The translations under genes were made by a program, and so were the position numbers. Below are positions 9,688-15,826 of a DNA stretch of 64,000 nucleotides, piece after piece (within the stretch, counting starts at the first letter, position 1; every line of letters starts with the position of its first letter). Source of the stretch: Rhodospirillales bacterium (GTDB lineage Bacteria > Pseudomonadota > Alphaproteobacteria > Rhodospirillales > JANQFP01); contig JANQFP010000157.1 of NCBI GenBank assembly GCA_028277795.1, forward strand, positions 1-64,000, written 5' to 3'. The notes beneath the pieces were generated by a model that made no database searches, was not told the origin of the DNA, and saw nothing but the letters and a program-made list of their open reading frames with translations.

Positions 9688-9706
9688 ATTACCTGACTCA
9701 GGTAAT
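9688..9706. promoter_or_regulatory. Perfect 9-1-9 palindrome, probable operator
   Basis: ATTACCTGACTCAGGTAAT is a perfect palindrome around a single central base. It lies in the AT-rich gap between the divergent uvrB and the 54-codon gene at 9781. Such sites are typical of dimeric repressors. I cannot name the regulator. No T-run follows, so it is not a terminator. Confidence 0.55.
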
Positions 9707-9780
9707 TACCTTTGCCTCAACAACCCGCCCCCGCCGGGACCTCCCCGGCGGTCCGAGAGGTGGCAAAGGAGGGAGTGCAC

Positions 9781-9945
9781 ATGAAGACCACGTTGCCCTG
9801 GCCCAAGGTTCCCGACTATTCGGAGGAGCTCGACCTGGACGTGGAGGGCCTGCTCGCCAAGTCGGCCTTCACCGGAGGGTTGGTGTGGCAGGATGCCCTG
9901 GCCGCCGCCCTGGCCGCCCGCCGCGGTCGGGCGCAGTCCCGGTAA
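9781..9945 (+). CDS. Small 54-residue hypothetical protein
   Basis: A 54-residue soluble protein beginning MKTTLPWPKVPDYSEELDLD and ending with an alanine/arginine-rich helix. The start at ATG 9781 is supported by a strong AAGGAGGG ribosome binding site 8 nt upstream. The frame extends further upstream, but without a comparable site. It lies 123 bp ahead of ubiT on the same strand and behind a palindromic operator, so it may be the first gene of that transcript. No family is recognised. Confidence 0.6.
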   Translation: MKTTLPWPKVPDYSEELDLDVEGLLAKSAFTGGLVWQDALAAALAARRGRAQSR

Positions 9946-10067
9946 TTCATGCCCCCAGGCGTGCCGCGGGTGCGCCTTCAATCCTCACATCCCCGTTTGA
10001 TGACCGCGCCCGGGCCGTCCCCTTGCGGGTAGACGGCCGGGGTGCCGCCCGGTATTCTCCGCCGGCC

Positions 10068-10748
10068 ATGGGGAAGAGGGACACGGCCCGATCGTCCGGT
10101 CCGGCACCGCAGCTTTCGCCGGTCCTGTTCGCGGGGTTCGCCTTGCGCCCGCTGCCCCTCGCGCTGTTGCAGCCGATCCTCGGTGTGGCCGTGCGGGCCA
10201 TCCACCAACGCCACCCCGACATCTTCGAGCGCCTGGCCGACCTGGACGGCCCCGTGTACCTGGTCGATCCGGTGGACCTGCCGTTCCGCTTCGAGCTGGT
10301 GCCCGATCCCGATCGGCCGTCCCTGCGCGCCCTGGCGGAAGACGAGGACGTGATGCCGACGGCGACCATCCGCGGCTCCCTGCTCACCCTCATCGACCTG
10401 CTGGAAGGGCGGATCGACGGGGATGCCCTGTTCTTCTCCCGTGACCTGGTGATCGAAGGCGACACCGAGGCGGTGGTCGCGCTGCGCAACGCCGTCGACG
10501 GCGCCGAGGTGGACGTGGCCGCCGACGTCCTGGCGCGGCTGGGCCCCCTGGCGACGCCGGCGGGACTGGCCCTGGCCGGGGCGCGGGCCCTGTTCTCGCG
10601 GGCCGCCGCCGACCTCGAGACCCTGCGCAGCGCCGTCATCGCGCCGGCCCTGCGCCGTACCGAATCCCACGAGGCGGCCATCCGCGGCCTGGAGGAGAAG
10701 CTGGCCTCCGCGCGGCCGACGCGGCGCGCCCGCACGGGGGGCCCATGA
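10068..10748 (+). CDS. ubiT: SCP2-domain ubiquinone biosynthesis accessory factor UbiT
   Basis: A 226-residue lipid-binding protein with an SCP2/sterol-carrier fold (about residues 45-160). UbiT works with UbiU and UbiV in oxygen-independent ubiquinone synthesis, probably binding the hydrophobic intermediates. The order ubiT-ubiU-ubiV with 4-bp overlaps is diagnostic. The stop overlaps the start of ubiU. Start chosen at ATG 10068; the frame is open upstream but that part reads as non-coding. The basic C-terminal tail (RPTRRARTGG) is likely disordered. Confidence 0.88.
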   Translation: MGKRDTARSSGPAPQLSPVLFAGFALRPLPLALLQPILGVAVRAIHQRHPDIFERLADLDGPVYLVDPVDLPFRFELVPDPDRPSLRALAEDEDVMPTATIRGSLLTLIDLLEGRIDGDALFFSRDLVIEGDTEAVVALRNAVDGAEVDVAADVLARLGPLATPAGLALAGARALFSRAAADLETLRSAVIAPALRRTESHEAAIRGLEEKLASARPTRRARTGGP

Positions 10749-11749
10749 CCACGACACCGGCACCGGAACCCTTGGAGCTGGTGTGCCCGGCGGGCACGCC
10801 GGCGGCGCTGCGGGCGGCCGTCGACGCCGGCGCCGACTCGGTGTACCTGGGCTTCCGCGACGAGACCAACGCCCGCAACTTCCCGGGCCTCAACTTCAAC
10901 CGCCGGGAGCTGGCCGACGGCATCGCCTATGCCCACCAGCGGGGGGCCAAGGTGCTGGTCGCCATCAACACCTTCCCCAAGGCCGGCAACCCCGGCCCCT
11001 GGCATCGCGCCGTGGACGACGCCGCGGACCTGGGGGCGGACGCGGTGATCCTCGCCGACATCGGCCTCGCCGACTACGCCGCCCGCACCCATCCCGACCT
11101 GCGCCGCCACCTGTCGGTGCAGGCGTCGGCCTCCAACGCCGAGGCCATCCGCTTCTACCACAGTGCCTTCGGCATCAAGCGGGTGGTGCTGCCGCGGGTG
11201 CTGACGGTGGCCGAGATCGCCAGCCTCAACAGCCGCATCCCGGTGGAGACCGAGATCTTCGTGTTCGGCGGCCTGTGCGTGATGGCCGAGGGGCGCTGCG
11301 CCCTGTCCTCCTACGTCACCGGCCTGTCGCCCAACAAGGACGGCGCCTGTTCGCCGGCCAGCCACGTCCACTACGAGGAGCAGGGCGACACCCTGGTCAC
11401 CCGCCTGGGCGACGTCACGGTGAACCGGTTCGCGTCCGGCGAGCCGGCCGGCTACCCCACCCTGTGCAAGGGGCGCTACGTGACCGCCGGCCGTGCCTCC
11501 TACCTGTTCGAGGAGCCGACGTCGCTCAGCGTCGTCACCATGCTGCCCGAGCTGGCGCGGGCCGGGGTGCGGGCGCTGAAGATCGAGGGCCGCCAGCGCG
11601 GGCGCGCCTACGTGGCCGCCGTGGTCGCCGCCTTCCGCAAGGCCGTCGATGCGGTGGCCCGCGGCGAGCCGGTTTCGGTGGACGGCCTGGCGGCGCTCAC
11701 CGAAGGCGGGCGGGAGACCGCCGGCGCCTACGAGAAGACCTGGCGATGA
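10745..11749 (+). CDS. ubiU: U32-family O2-independent ubiquinone hydroxylation protein UbiU
   Basis: A 334-residue U32 'peptidase-like' protein. With UbiV it forms a complex carrying [4Fe-4S] clusters that hydroxylates ubiquinone precursors without O2, using prephenate as oxygen donor in characterised systems. It starts ELVCPAGTPAALRAAVDAGA, the typical U32 beta-alpha-barrel opening. The four cluster cysteines are in GGLCVMAEGRC, DGAC and TLCKGRY. Normal length. It overlaps ubiT and ubiV by 4 bp each, so the three are co-translated. This points to respiration under low oxygen. Confidence 0.95.
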   Translation: MTTTPAPEPLELVCPAGTPAALRAAVDAGADSVYLGFRDETNARNFPGLNFNRRELADGIAYAHQRGAKVLVAINTFPKAGNPGPWHRAVDDAADLGADAVILADIGLADYAARTHPDLRRHLSVQASASNAEAIRFYHSAFGIKRVVLPRVLTVAEIASLNSRIPVETEIFVFGGLCVMAEGRCALSSYVTGLSPNKDGACSPASHVHYEEQGDTLVTRLGDVTVNRFASGEPAGYPTLCKGRYVTAGRASYLFEEPTSLSVVTMLPELARAGVRALKIEGRQRGRAYVAAVVAAFRKAVDAVARGEPVSVDGLAALTEGGRETAGAYEKTWR

Positions 11750-12672
11750 GCGCGCCCAGCCTCACCCTCGGCCCCGTGCTGTTCAACTGGCCGGCGGCCA
11801 AGTTGCGCGACTTCTATTTCCGCATGGCCGACGAAGCCCCGGTGGACAGCGTGTGCGTGGGCGAGGTCGTGTGCTCCAAGCGGGCGCCGTTCTTCGAGCC
11901 CCACCTGGTCGAGGTGATCGAGCGCCTGCAGGCGGCCGGCAAGGAGGTGGTGCTGTCCACCCTCGCCCTGATCATGAGCGAACGCGAGGCCGATCAGGCG
12001 CGCGCCGTGGCCGCGGCCGCCGCCGACGGCCTGCTGGTCGAGGCCAACGACATCTCGGTCGCCGCCCTGCTGGCCGGCCGGCCCCACGTCGTCGGCCCCC
12101 TGATCAACGTCTTCAACGAGGGGACTCTCGCCTATCTGGCGGCCAACGGGGCGTGCCGGGTGTGTCTGCCGGTGGAGCTGCCGGGCGAGTCCATCGCCGC
12201 CCTGGCCGCGGCGTCCGACGTGGACCTGGAGGTGCTGGTGTTCGGCCGCCTGCCGCTGGCCGTCTCGGCGCGCTGCTACCATGCGCGCTCCCACGGCCTG
12301 GCCAAGGACAACTGCCAGTACGTGTGCGGCGAGGATGCCGACGGTCTGCCCCTGGAGACCCTCGACGGGGAGCCGTTCCTGGCCGTCAACGGCACCCAGA
12401 CCCTGTCCTACGCCTGCTGCAACCTGACCGCGGAGCTGGCGCCGCTGCGCGAGCTGGGCGTGTCGCGCTTCCGCCTGTCGCCCCAGGACGCGGACATGGT
12501 CGCCGTGGCCCGGGTCTTCCGCGACGTGCTCGACGGCGCTGCCGACGCCGACGAGGCCGATGCCCGGCTCGAAGGTCTGGTCGGCCCGATGCCCTTCGCC
12601 AACGGGTTCTATCACGGCACCGTGGGGGCGTCGTTCACCGCCGACGCGGGATGGCAGGGGCCGGTGGAGTAG
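11746..12672 (+). CDS. ubiV: U32-family O2-independent ubiquinone hydroxylation protein UbiV
   Basis: A 308-residue partner of UbiU. It opens LTLGPVLFNWPAAKLRDFYF, typical of UbiV. Cysteines fit its Fe-S cluster: one near VCVGEVVCSKR and others in SARCYHARSHGLAKDNCQYV, with SYACC further on. Acts in the cytoplasm in O2-independent ubiquinone synthesis. Last gene of the ubiTUV operon; the next gene is convergent (stop 15 bp away). Confidence 0.95.
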   Translation: MSAPSLTLGPVLFNWPAAKLRDFYFRMADEAPVDSVCVGEVVCSKRAPFFEPHLVEVIERLQAAGKEVVLSTLALIMSEREADQARAVAAAAADGLLVEANDISVAALLAGRPHVVGPLINVFNEGTLAYLAANGACRVCLPVELPGESIAALAAASDVDLEVLVFGRLPLAVSARCYHARSHGLAKDNCQYVCGEDADGLPLETLDGEPFLAVNGTQTLSYACCNLTAELAPLRELGVSRFRLSPQDADMVAVARVFRDVLDGAADADEADARLEGLVGPMPFANGFYHGTVGASFTADAGWQGPVE

Positions 12673-12687
12673 CCGCCGGCCAAATCG

Positions 12688-13383
12688 TCAGGCCGGGGCC
12701 GCGACCTCGCGCGGCTGATCCAGCCCGCGCAGCGTCAACGCCGTCATGATCAGCTCGACCGCGTGATCGTAGTCGGCCAGATGGTCGGTGTTGATGACGA
12801 GGTCGAAGTTGACCGGGTCGTTGCCGCGCGAGCGGAAGACATCCCACAGGAACTTGCCACGCTTGCGGTTGCTCTCGGTCACCATCTTGCGGGCCAGGGT
12901 CTCGTCGATGTCGTCCTCCAGGGCCACGCGCTTGGCGCAGGCCTCGGGCGAGCCGACGATGCGCACCCTGAGCACGTCGCGTCCGGCCAGGATGAGATGG
13001 CCGCCGCGCCCCACGATGACCCCGCCGGTGCGGTACATGCCGCGGACCGTGGTGACCAGGGCATGCTGGTAGTCGGTCCGGGTCACGTTCTTGCCGAAGA
13101 CCATGGCGTAGAGCCAGGCGTCGCTGGACTTGCTGACCTGCTCGTGCAGCTTGTTCATCAGCGATCCCTGGACCTTGGCGTGCTTGGCGACCGCGTCGAG
13201 GACCTCGTGGCCGTAGTATTCCACGCCGAGACGCTCGGCCAGCAGGCGGCCGACCTCGTCGCCACCGGTCCCCATCCCCCGCGAGATGGTCACCACCGGA
13301 TAGCGGATCTCCTTGACCCCGGGACCCTTGTCCTCGCCGGCCTTGACCAGGGCCTGGATCACGGCTTGCGCGTTGACCGTCAT
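12688..13383 (-). CDS. Cytidylate kinase-like family protein
   Basis: A 231-residue P-loop protein of the cytidylate kinase-like family (PF13189 type). A modified phosphate-binding loop is seen in TISRGMGTGGDEVGRLLAER, followed by YYGHEVLDAVA. NMP-kinase-like helices and a VGRGGHLIL strand follow. Members are usually annotated as kinases of unknown substrate, so CMP kinase activity should not be assumed. The start is set at ATG 13383, preceded by CGAGGAC at suitable distance; ATG 13389 or a longer frame to 13542 are alternatives. Monocistronic, convergent with ubiV. Confidence 0.8.
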   Translation of the reverse strand: MTVNAQAVIQALVKAGEDKGPGVKEIRYPVVTISRGMGTGGDEVGRLLAERLGVEYYGHEVLDAVAKHAKVQGSLMNKLHEQVSKSSDAWLYAMVFGKNVTRTDYQHALVTTVRGMYRTGGVIVGRGGHLILAGRDVLRVRIVGSPEACAKRVALEDDIDETLARKMVTESNRKRGKFLWDVFRSRGNDPVNFDLVINTDHLADYDHAVELIMTALTLRGLDQPREVAAPA

Positions 13384-13627
13384 GGGCATGTCCTCGTGAT
13401 GCGCGGACGCCGCCATCCCGCCAATTACGCGGGTTGCGACGGTCGCGCTCATACCGCCGATTTCAGAGTCCCCGAGACCTCGCTCCCCCCTTGGTCTCCC
13501 ATATTGCACCGGCGTCAGGATGGGAGACAAGCCCTTAGCCATGGCCCCGACAGGGTTTTTCGGGGGGCCGGCGGCCCCGCGGGCCCTTGCGGGCGATCAC
13601 CGCCTTGATTAGGCTCTGCGCCCCACC

Positions 13628-13715
13628 GGAGGGATGGCCGAGCGGTCTAAGGCGCACGCCTGGAGAGCGTGTTCACCGAAAGGTGTCCTGGGTTCGAATC
13701 CCAGTCCCTCCGCCA
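13628..13715 (+). tRNA. tRNA-Ser (GGA)
   Basis: An 88-nt cloverleaf with acceptor stem GGAGGGA/TCCCTCC, discriminator G and encoded CCA. The anticodon stem CACGC/GCGTG encloses the loop CTGGAGA, giving anticodon GGA. A long variable arm typical of class II tRNAs follows, then the T-arm with GGTTCGAATCC. It reads UCC and UCU codons. No integrase lies beside it. Confidence 0.97.
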
Positions 13716-13852
13716 CCCTACGCCTTCGGCTTCGGGTGGCAGGCCACCCTTGGGTGGACTGGCGCCCGAAGGCGTTTAGGCGTAGGCGTGTCTCCCGAAG
13801 CTCCGTCAGGAGCGTAGGGGGACTGTGGACAGGGGCGCACCGGACCACTTGC

Positions 13853-14197
13853 ATGCCGCTCAATCCCGAGTTCCGTGACCACCTGTTGGATCTGCTGGCG
13901 CCGCTGGGGGCGGTGACCGTCCGCGCCATGTTCGGGGGCGGCGGGGTGTACCTGGACGGCACCATGTTCGGCCTGGTGGCCGACGACGTGCTGTACCTCA
14001 AGGTGGACGACGCCAACCGCGGCGACTTCGAGGCCGCCGGCAGCGGCCCCTTCGTCTATCAGGGCAAGACCCGGCCGGTGGCCATGTCCTATTACCAGGT
14101 CCCGGCGGAGATCATGGACGATGGAGAGACCCTGTGCCGGTGGGCGCGCCGCGCGTGGGAGGCGGCGCGGCGGGCGCGGGGCGGTCGTAGCCGGTGA
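13853..14197 (+). CDS. TfoX N-terminal domain protein
   Basis: A 114-residue protein consisting of a TfoX-N domain: FRDHLLDLLAPLGAVTVRAMFGGG, then YLDGTMFGLVADDVLYLKVD and the FVYQGKTRPVAMSYYQVP strand typical of the family. TfoX is a competence regulator in gammaproteobacteria; stand-alone TfoX-N proteins in alphaproteobacteria have no established role. Start at ATG 13853; the frame is open back through the tRNA but that part is not coding. Its 3' end overlaps the convergent YdcF-like gene by 86 bp. Confidence 0.9.
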   Translation: MPLNPEFRDHLLDLLAPLGAVTVRAMFGGGGVYLDGTMFGLVADDVLYLKVDDANRGDFEAAGSGPFVYQGKTRPVAMSYYQVPAEIMDDGETLCRWARRAWEAARRARGGRSR

Positions 14198-14927
14198 GGC
14201 CGTACCACAGGCGCCCCAGGACCTCGTGGAGGGCCAGGTAGCTGGCACGCAGCCCGCTGACCGACGGCAGGAACAGACCGACCTCCAACGGACCCGATCC
14301 GGTGAAGCCGGTGGGGGCCGGGATGACGCCGAGACCGGCGGCGGTGAACACCGGCCGCGCCCGGTCCATGTGGAAGGCATGGGTGACCAGGTAGACGCGG
14401 CCGATCCCGGCGCGCCGCAGCAGGTCGGCGGTCAGCCGCGCATTCTCGAAGGTGTTGGTGGAGCGGTCCTCGACCCACGCCACCGGCACCCGGAAGTCCT
14501 CCTCCAGGACCCGCTTCATCAGGTGGGCCAGCGGTGTCGGCGACAGGCGTGTCGTCCCGCCCGTGACGGCGATCGGCAGGCCCGTCCGCCGGTGCAGGTG
14601 GGCGCCGTAGCGCAGGCGCTCCAGAGTCAGGCCATCGACCGTCTCGCCACCGTACTCGGGAGCGGCGGTGCGCAGTCCGGCGCTGAGGATCACGATGGCG
14701 CCCGCCGATCCGGCCGGGACGTCCGCCGCCAGGGGCGGTGTTCGCTCGATGGCGCGCAACAACACGCCGCCCACCACCGGCGTCGCCACCGCGTAGAGCG
14801 TCACGACGCCGCCGATGACCATAGCGTTGCCCAATCCCCGCCAGCGATGCCGCAGGAGCAGCCCCGCCACGATCACCAGGATCAGGTTCATGGGCAGCAG
14901 GGCAAGCTGCTTGATCAGCGGGTACAT
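14112..14927 (-). CDS. YdcF/SanA-like (DUF218) membrane protein
   Basis: A 271-residue protein with two N-terminal membrane helices (MNLILVIVAGLLL and MVIGGVVTLYAVATPVVGG) and a DUF218 domain. Family landmarks are AIVILSAGLRT, LRYGAHLHRRTGLPIAVTGG, EDRSTNTFENA and LVTHAFHMDRARPVF. The ED(R/S)S..T.EN motif and T(S/H)xxHxxRA are hallmark residues. DUF218 proteins such as ElyC/SanA/YdcF act at the inner membrane, some in envelope polysaccharide assembly; the substrate here is unknown. Start chosen at ATG 14927 (MYPLIKQ); 14960 is possible. The tail overlaps the TfoX-N gene. Confidence 0.88.
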   Translation of the reverse strand: MYPLIKQLALLPMNLILVIVAGLLLRHRWRGLGNAMVIGGVVTLYAVATPVVGGVLLRAIERTPPLAADVPAGSAGAIVILSAGLRTAAPEYGGETVDGLTLERLRYGAHLHRRTGLPIAVTGGTTRLSPTPLAHLMKRVLEEDFRVPVAWVEDRSTNTFENARLTADLLRRAGIGRVYLVTHAFHMDRARPVFTAAGLGVIPAPTGFTGSGPLEVGLFLPSVSGLRASYLALHEVLGRLWYGLTGYDRPAPAAPPPTRGAPTGTGSLHRP

Positions 14928-15052
14928 GTGGGCCCCGTGTCCGGCCTCGTGGTGGCGCAAACAATGCGCGCGCCAACGGGCGCCGTCGAGCCCTTATCGA
15001 CGGCGCCTGGGGCGCTGCCGGCCGTGCGCGCGGCCGGTCCAGTCGCTGGCGG

Positions 15053-15298
15053 TCAGCCGGTGACGGTGTGGCCGAAACCGGGGCGCCCTTTGGCGGGCCG
15101 GCGCGTCAGGTGAAGGGCCCTGGCGCACGCGCGTCCTGCCCGGACCAGCGCATCGTGGACGAACTGCGCCCGCAGCCGGCGGCCGCGCGCCACCAGTTCC
15201 AGGATGTCCTTCGACGCGATGGCGCTGACGGGAATGGCATTCGACGCGGCGGCGGTCAGCCGTGCCGCGTCCTTCACTTCGGTTTCGTGGTGCCGCAT
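15053..15298 (-). CDS. Small hypothetical protein with very strong ribosome binding site
   Basis: An 81-residue basic, helical protein (MRHHETEVKDAARLTAAASN, then ILELVARGRRLRAQFVHDAL). The start at 15298 is fixed by GAAGGAGGAGG just upstream. There is no membrane segment and no named family. Its upstream region carries two TGC/GCA palindromes (15389-15422) like those bound by PhaR-type polyhydroxyalkanoate regulators. That raises the possibility of a granule-associated role, but this is only context-based inference. Confidence 0.65.
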   Translation of the reverse strand: MRHHETEVKDAARLTAAASNAIPVSAIASKDILELVARGRRLRAQFVHDALVRAGRACARALHLTRRPAKGRPGFGHTVTG

Positions 15299-15388
15299 GG
15301 TCGCACCTCCTCCTTCTCGAGGGTGTTGGCAACACTTGCGACGCATCCTCCCGGCGCGAACGCCGGACCTGTTGTTGGTCTTCCGTGA

Positions 15389-15422
15389 TGCTGCGTCGCA
15401 ACATTCATCGCTGCAATGCAGC
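15389..15422. promoter_or_regulatory. Pair of TGC-rich palindromes, PhaR-like operators
   Basis: TGCTGCGTCGCAACA (15389-15403, a 7-1-7 repeat with one mismatch) is followed by the perfect palindrome GCTGCAATGCAGC (15410-15422). Sites of the form TGC(N)GCA are bound by PhaR in some alphaproteobacteria. The pair lies about 90 bp upstream of the strongly expressed-looking small gene at 15053-15298. A very similar palindrome occurs at 63185-63205. Confidence 0.4.
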
Positions 15423-15510
15423 ATCGAGGTTGATTTAGGCCGCCGACGTTCACCTGGCAAGACCCATGGCGACATGGGTCCCATGCGTTTTCCTTATGGC
15501 CCCTCGGCAC

Positions 15511-15545
15511 CGCGCAGACCATGGTGGATGTGAGAAATGCGGGCT
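15511..15545. repeat. Dispersed palindromic repeat, partial copy C
   Basis: CGCGCAGACCATGGTGGATG followed by TGAGAAATGCGGGCT matches the right arm of the complete element at 28269-28301 with one difference. Only the right arm is present. The copy ends 12 bp before the ribbon-helix-helix gene start. Confidence 0.75.
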
Positions 15546-15556
15546 AGGCTGGTCCC

Positions 15557-15772
15557 ATGCCGGCCACATTGCGCAAGCGCTCGGTGGTCGTCGCCGGCCA
15601 CCGCACCAGCGTCTCCCTGGAGACCGCCTTCTGGGCCGCCCTCAAGGAGCTGGCGGCGCAGCGCGGGGTGTCGGTGAACCGACTCATTGCCGACATCGAC
15701 CGCACCCGCACGGGCAACCTGTCCAGCGCCATCCGCGTGTTCGTGTTGGAGGGGATCCGCGGCGAGCGGTAG
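15557..15772 (+). CDS. Ribbon-helix-helix domain protein (RHH_4 type)
   Basis: A 71-residue protein with the ribbon-helix-helix pattern: a beta strand RKRSVVVAGHRTSVSLE, then helix FWAALKELAAQRGVSVNRLI and a second helix. This matches the RHH_4 family, common as single genes in alphaproteobacteria and presumed DNA-binding. The DNA targets are unknown. Start at ATG 15557; the gene begins directly after a dispersed repeat copy. Confidence 0.85.
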   Translation: MPATLRKRSVVVAGHRTSVSLETAFWAALKELAAQRGVSVNRLIADIDRTRTGNLSSAIRVFVLEGIRGER

Positions 15773-15826
15773 GACCGGCGCGGCTTTGGGCCGACTCGCG
15801 AAGCCCTGACCGGCGCCCGCCGCGGC

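Noticed and set aside
13628-13860. tRNA-Ser as the attachment site of an island
   Set aside because: No integrase, no duplicated tRNA 3' end and no change in composition next to it; the integrase-like gene is 9 kb away.
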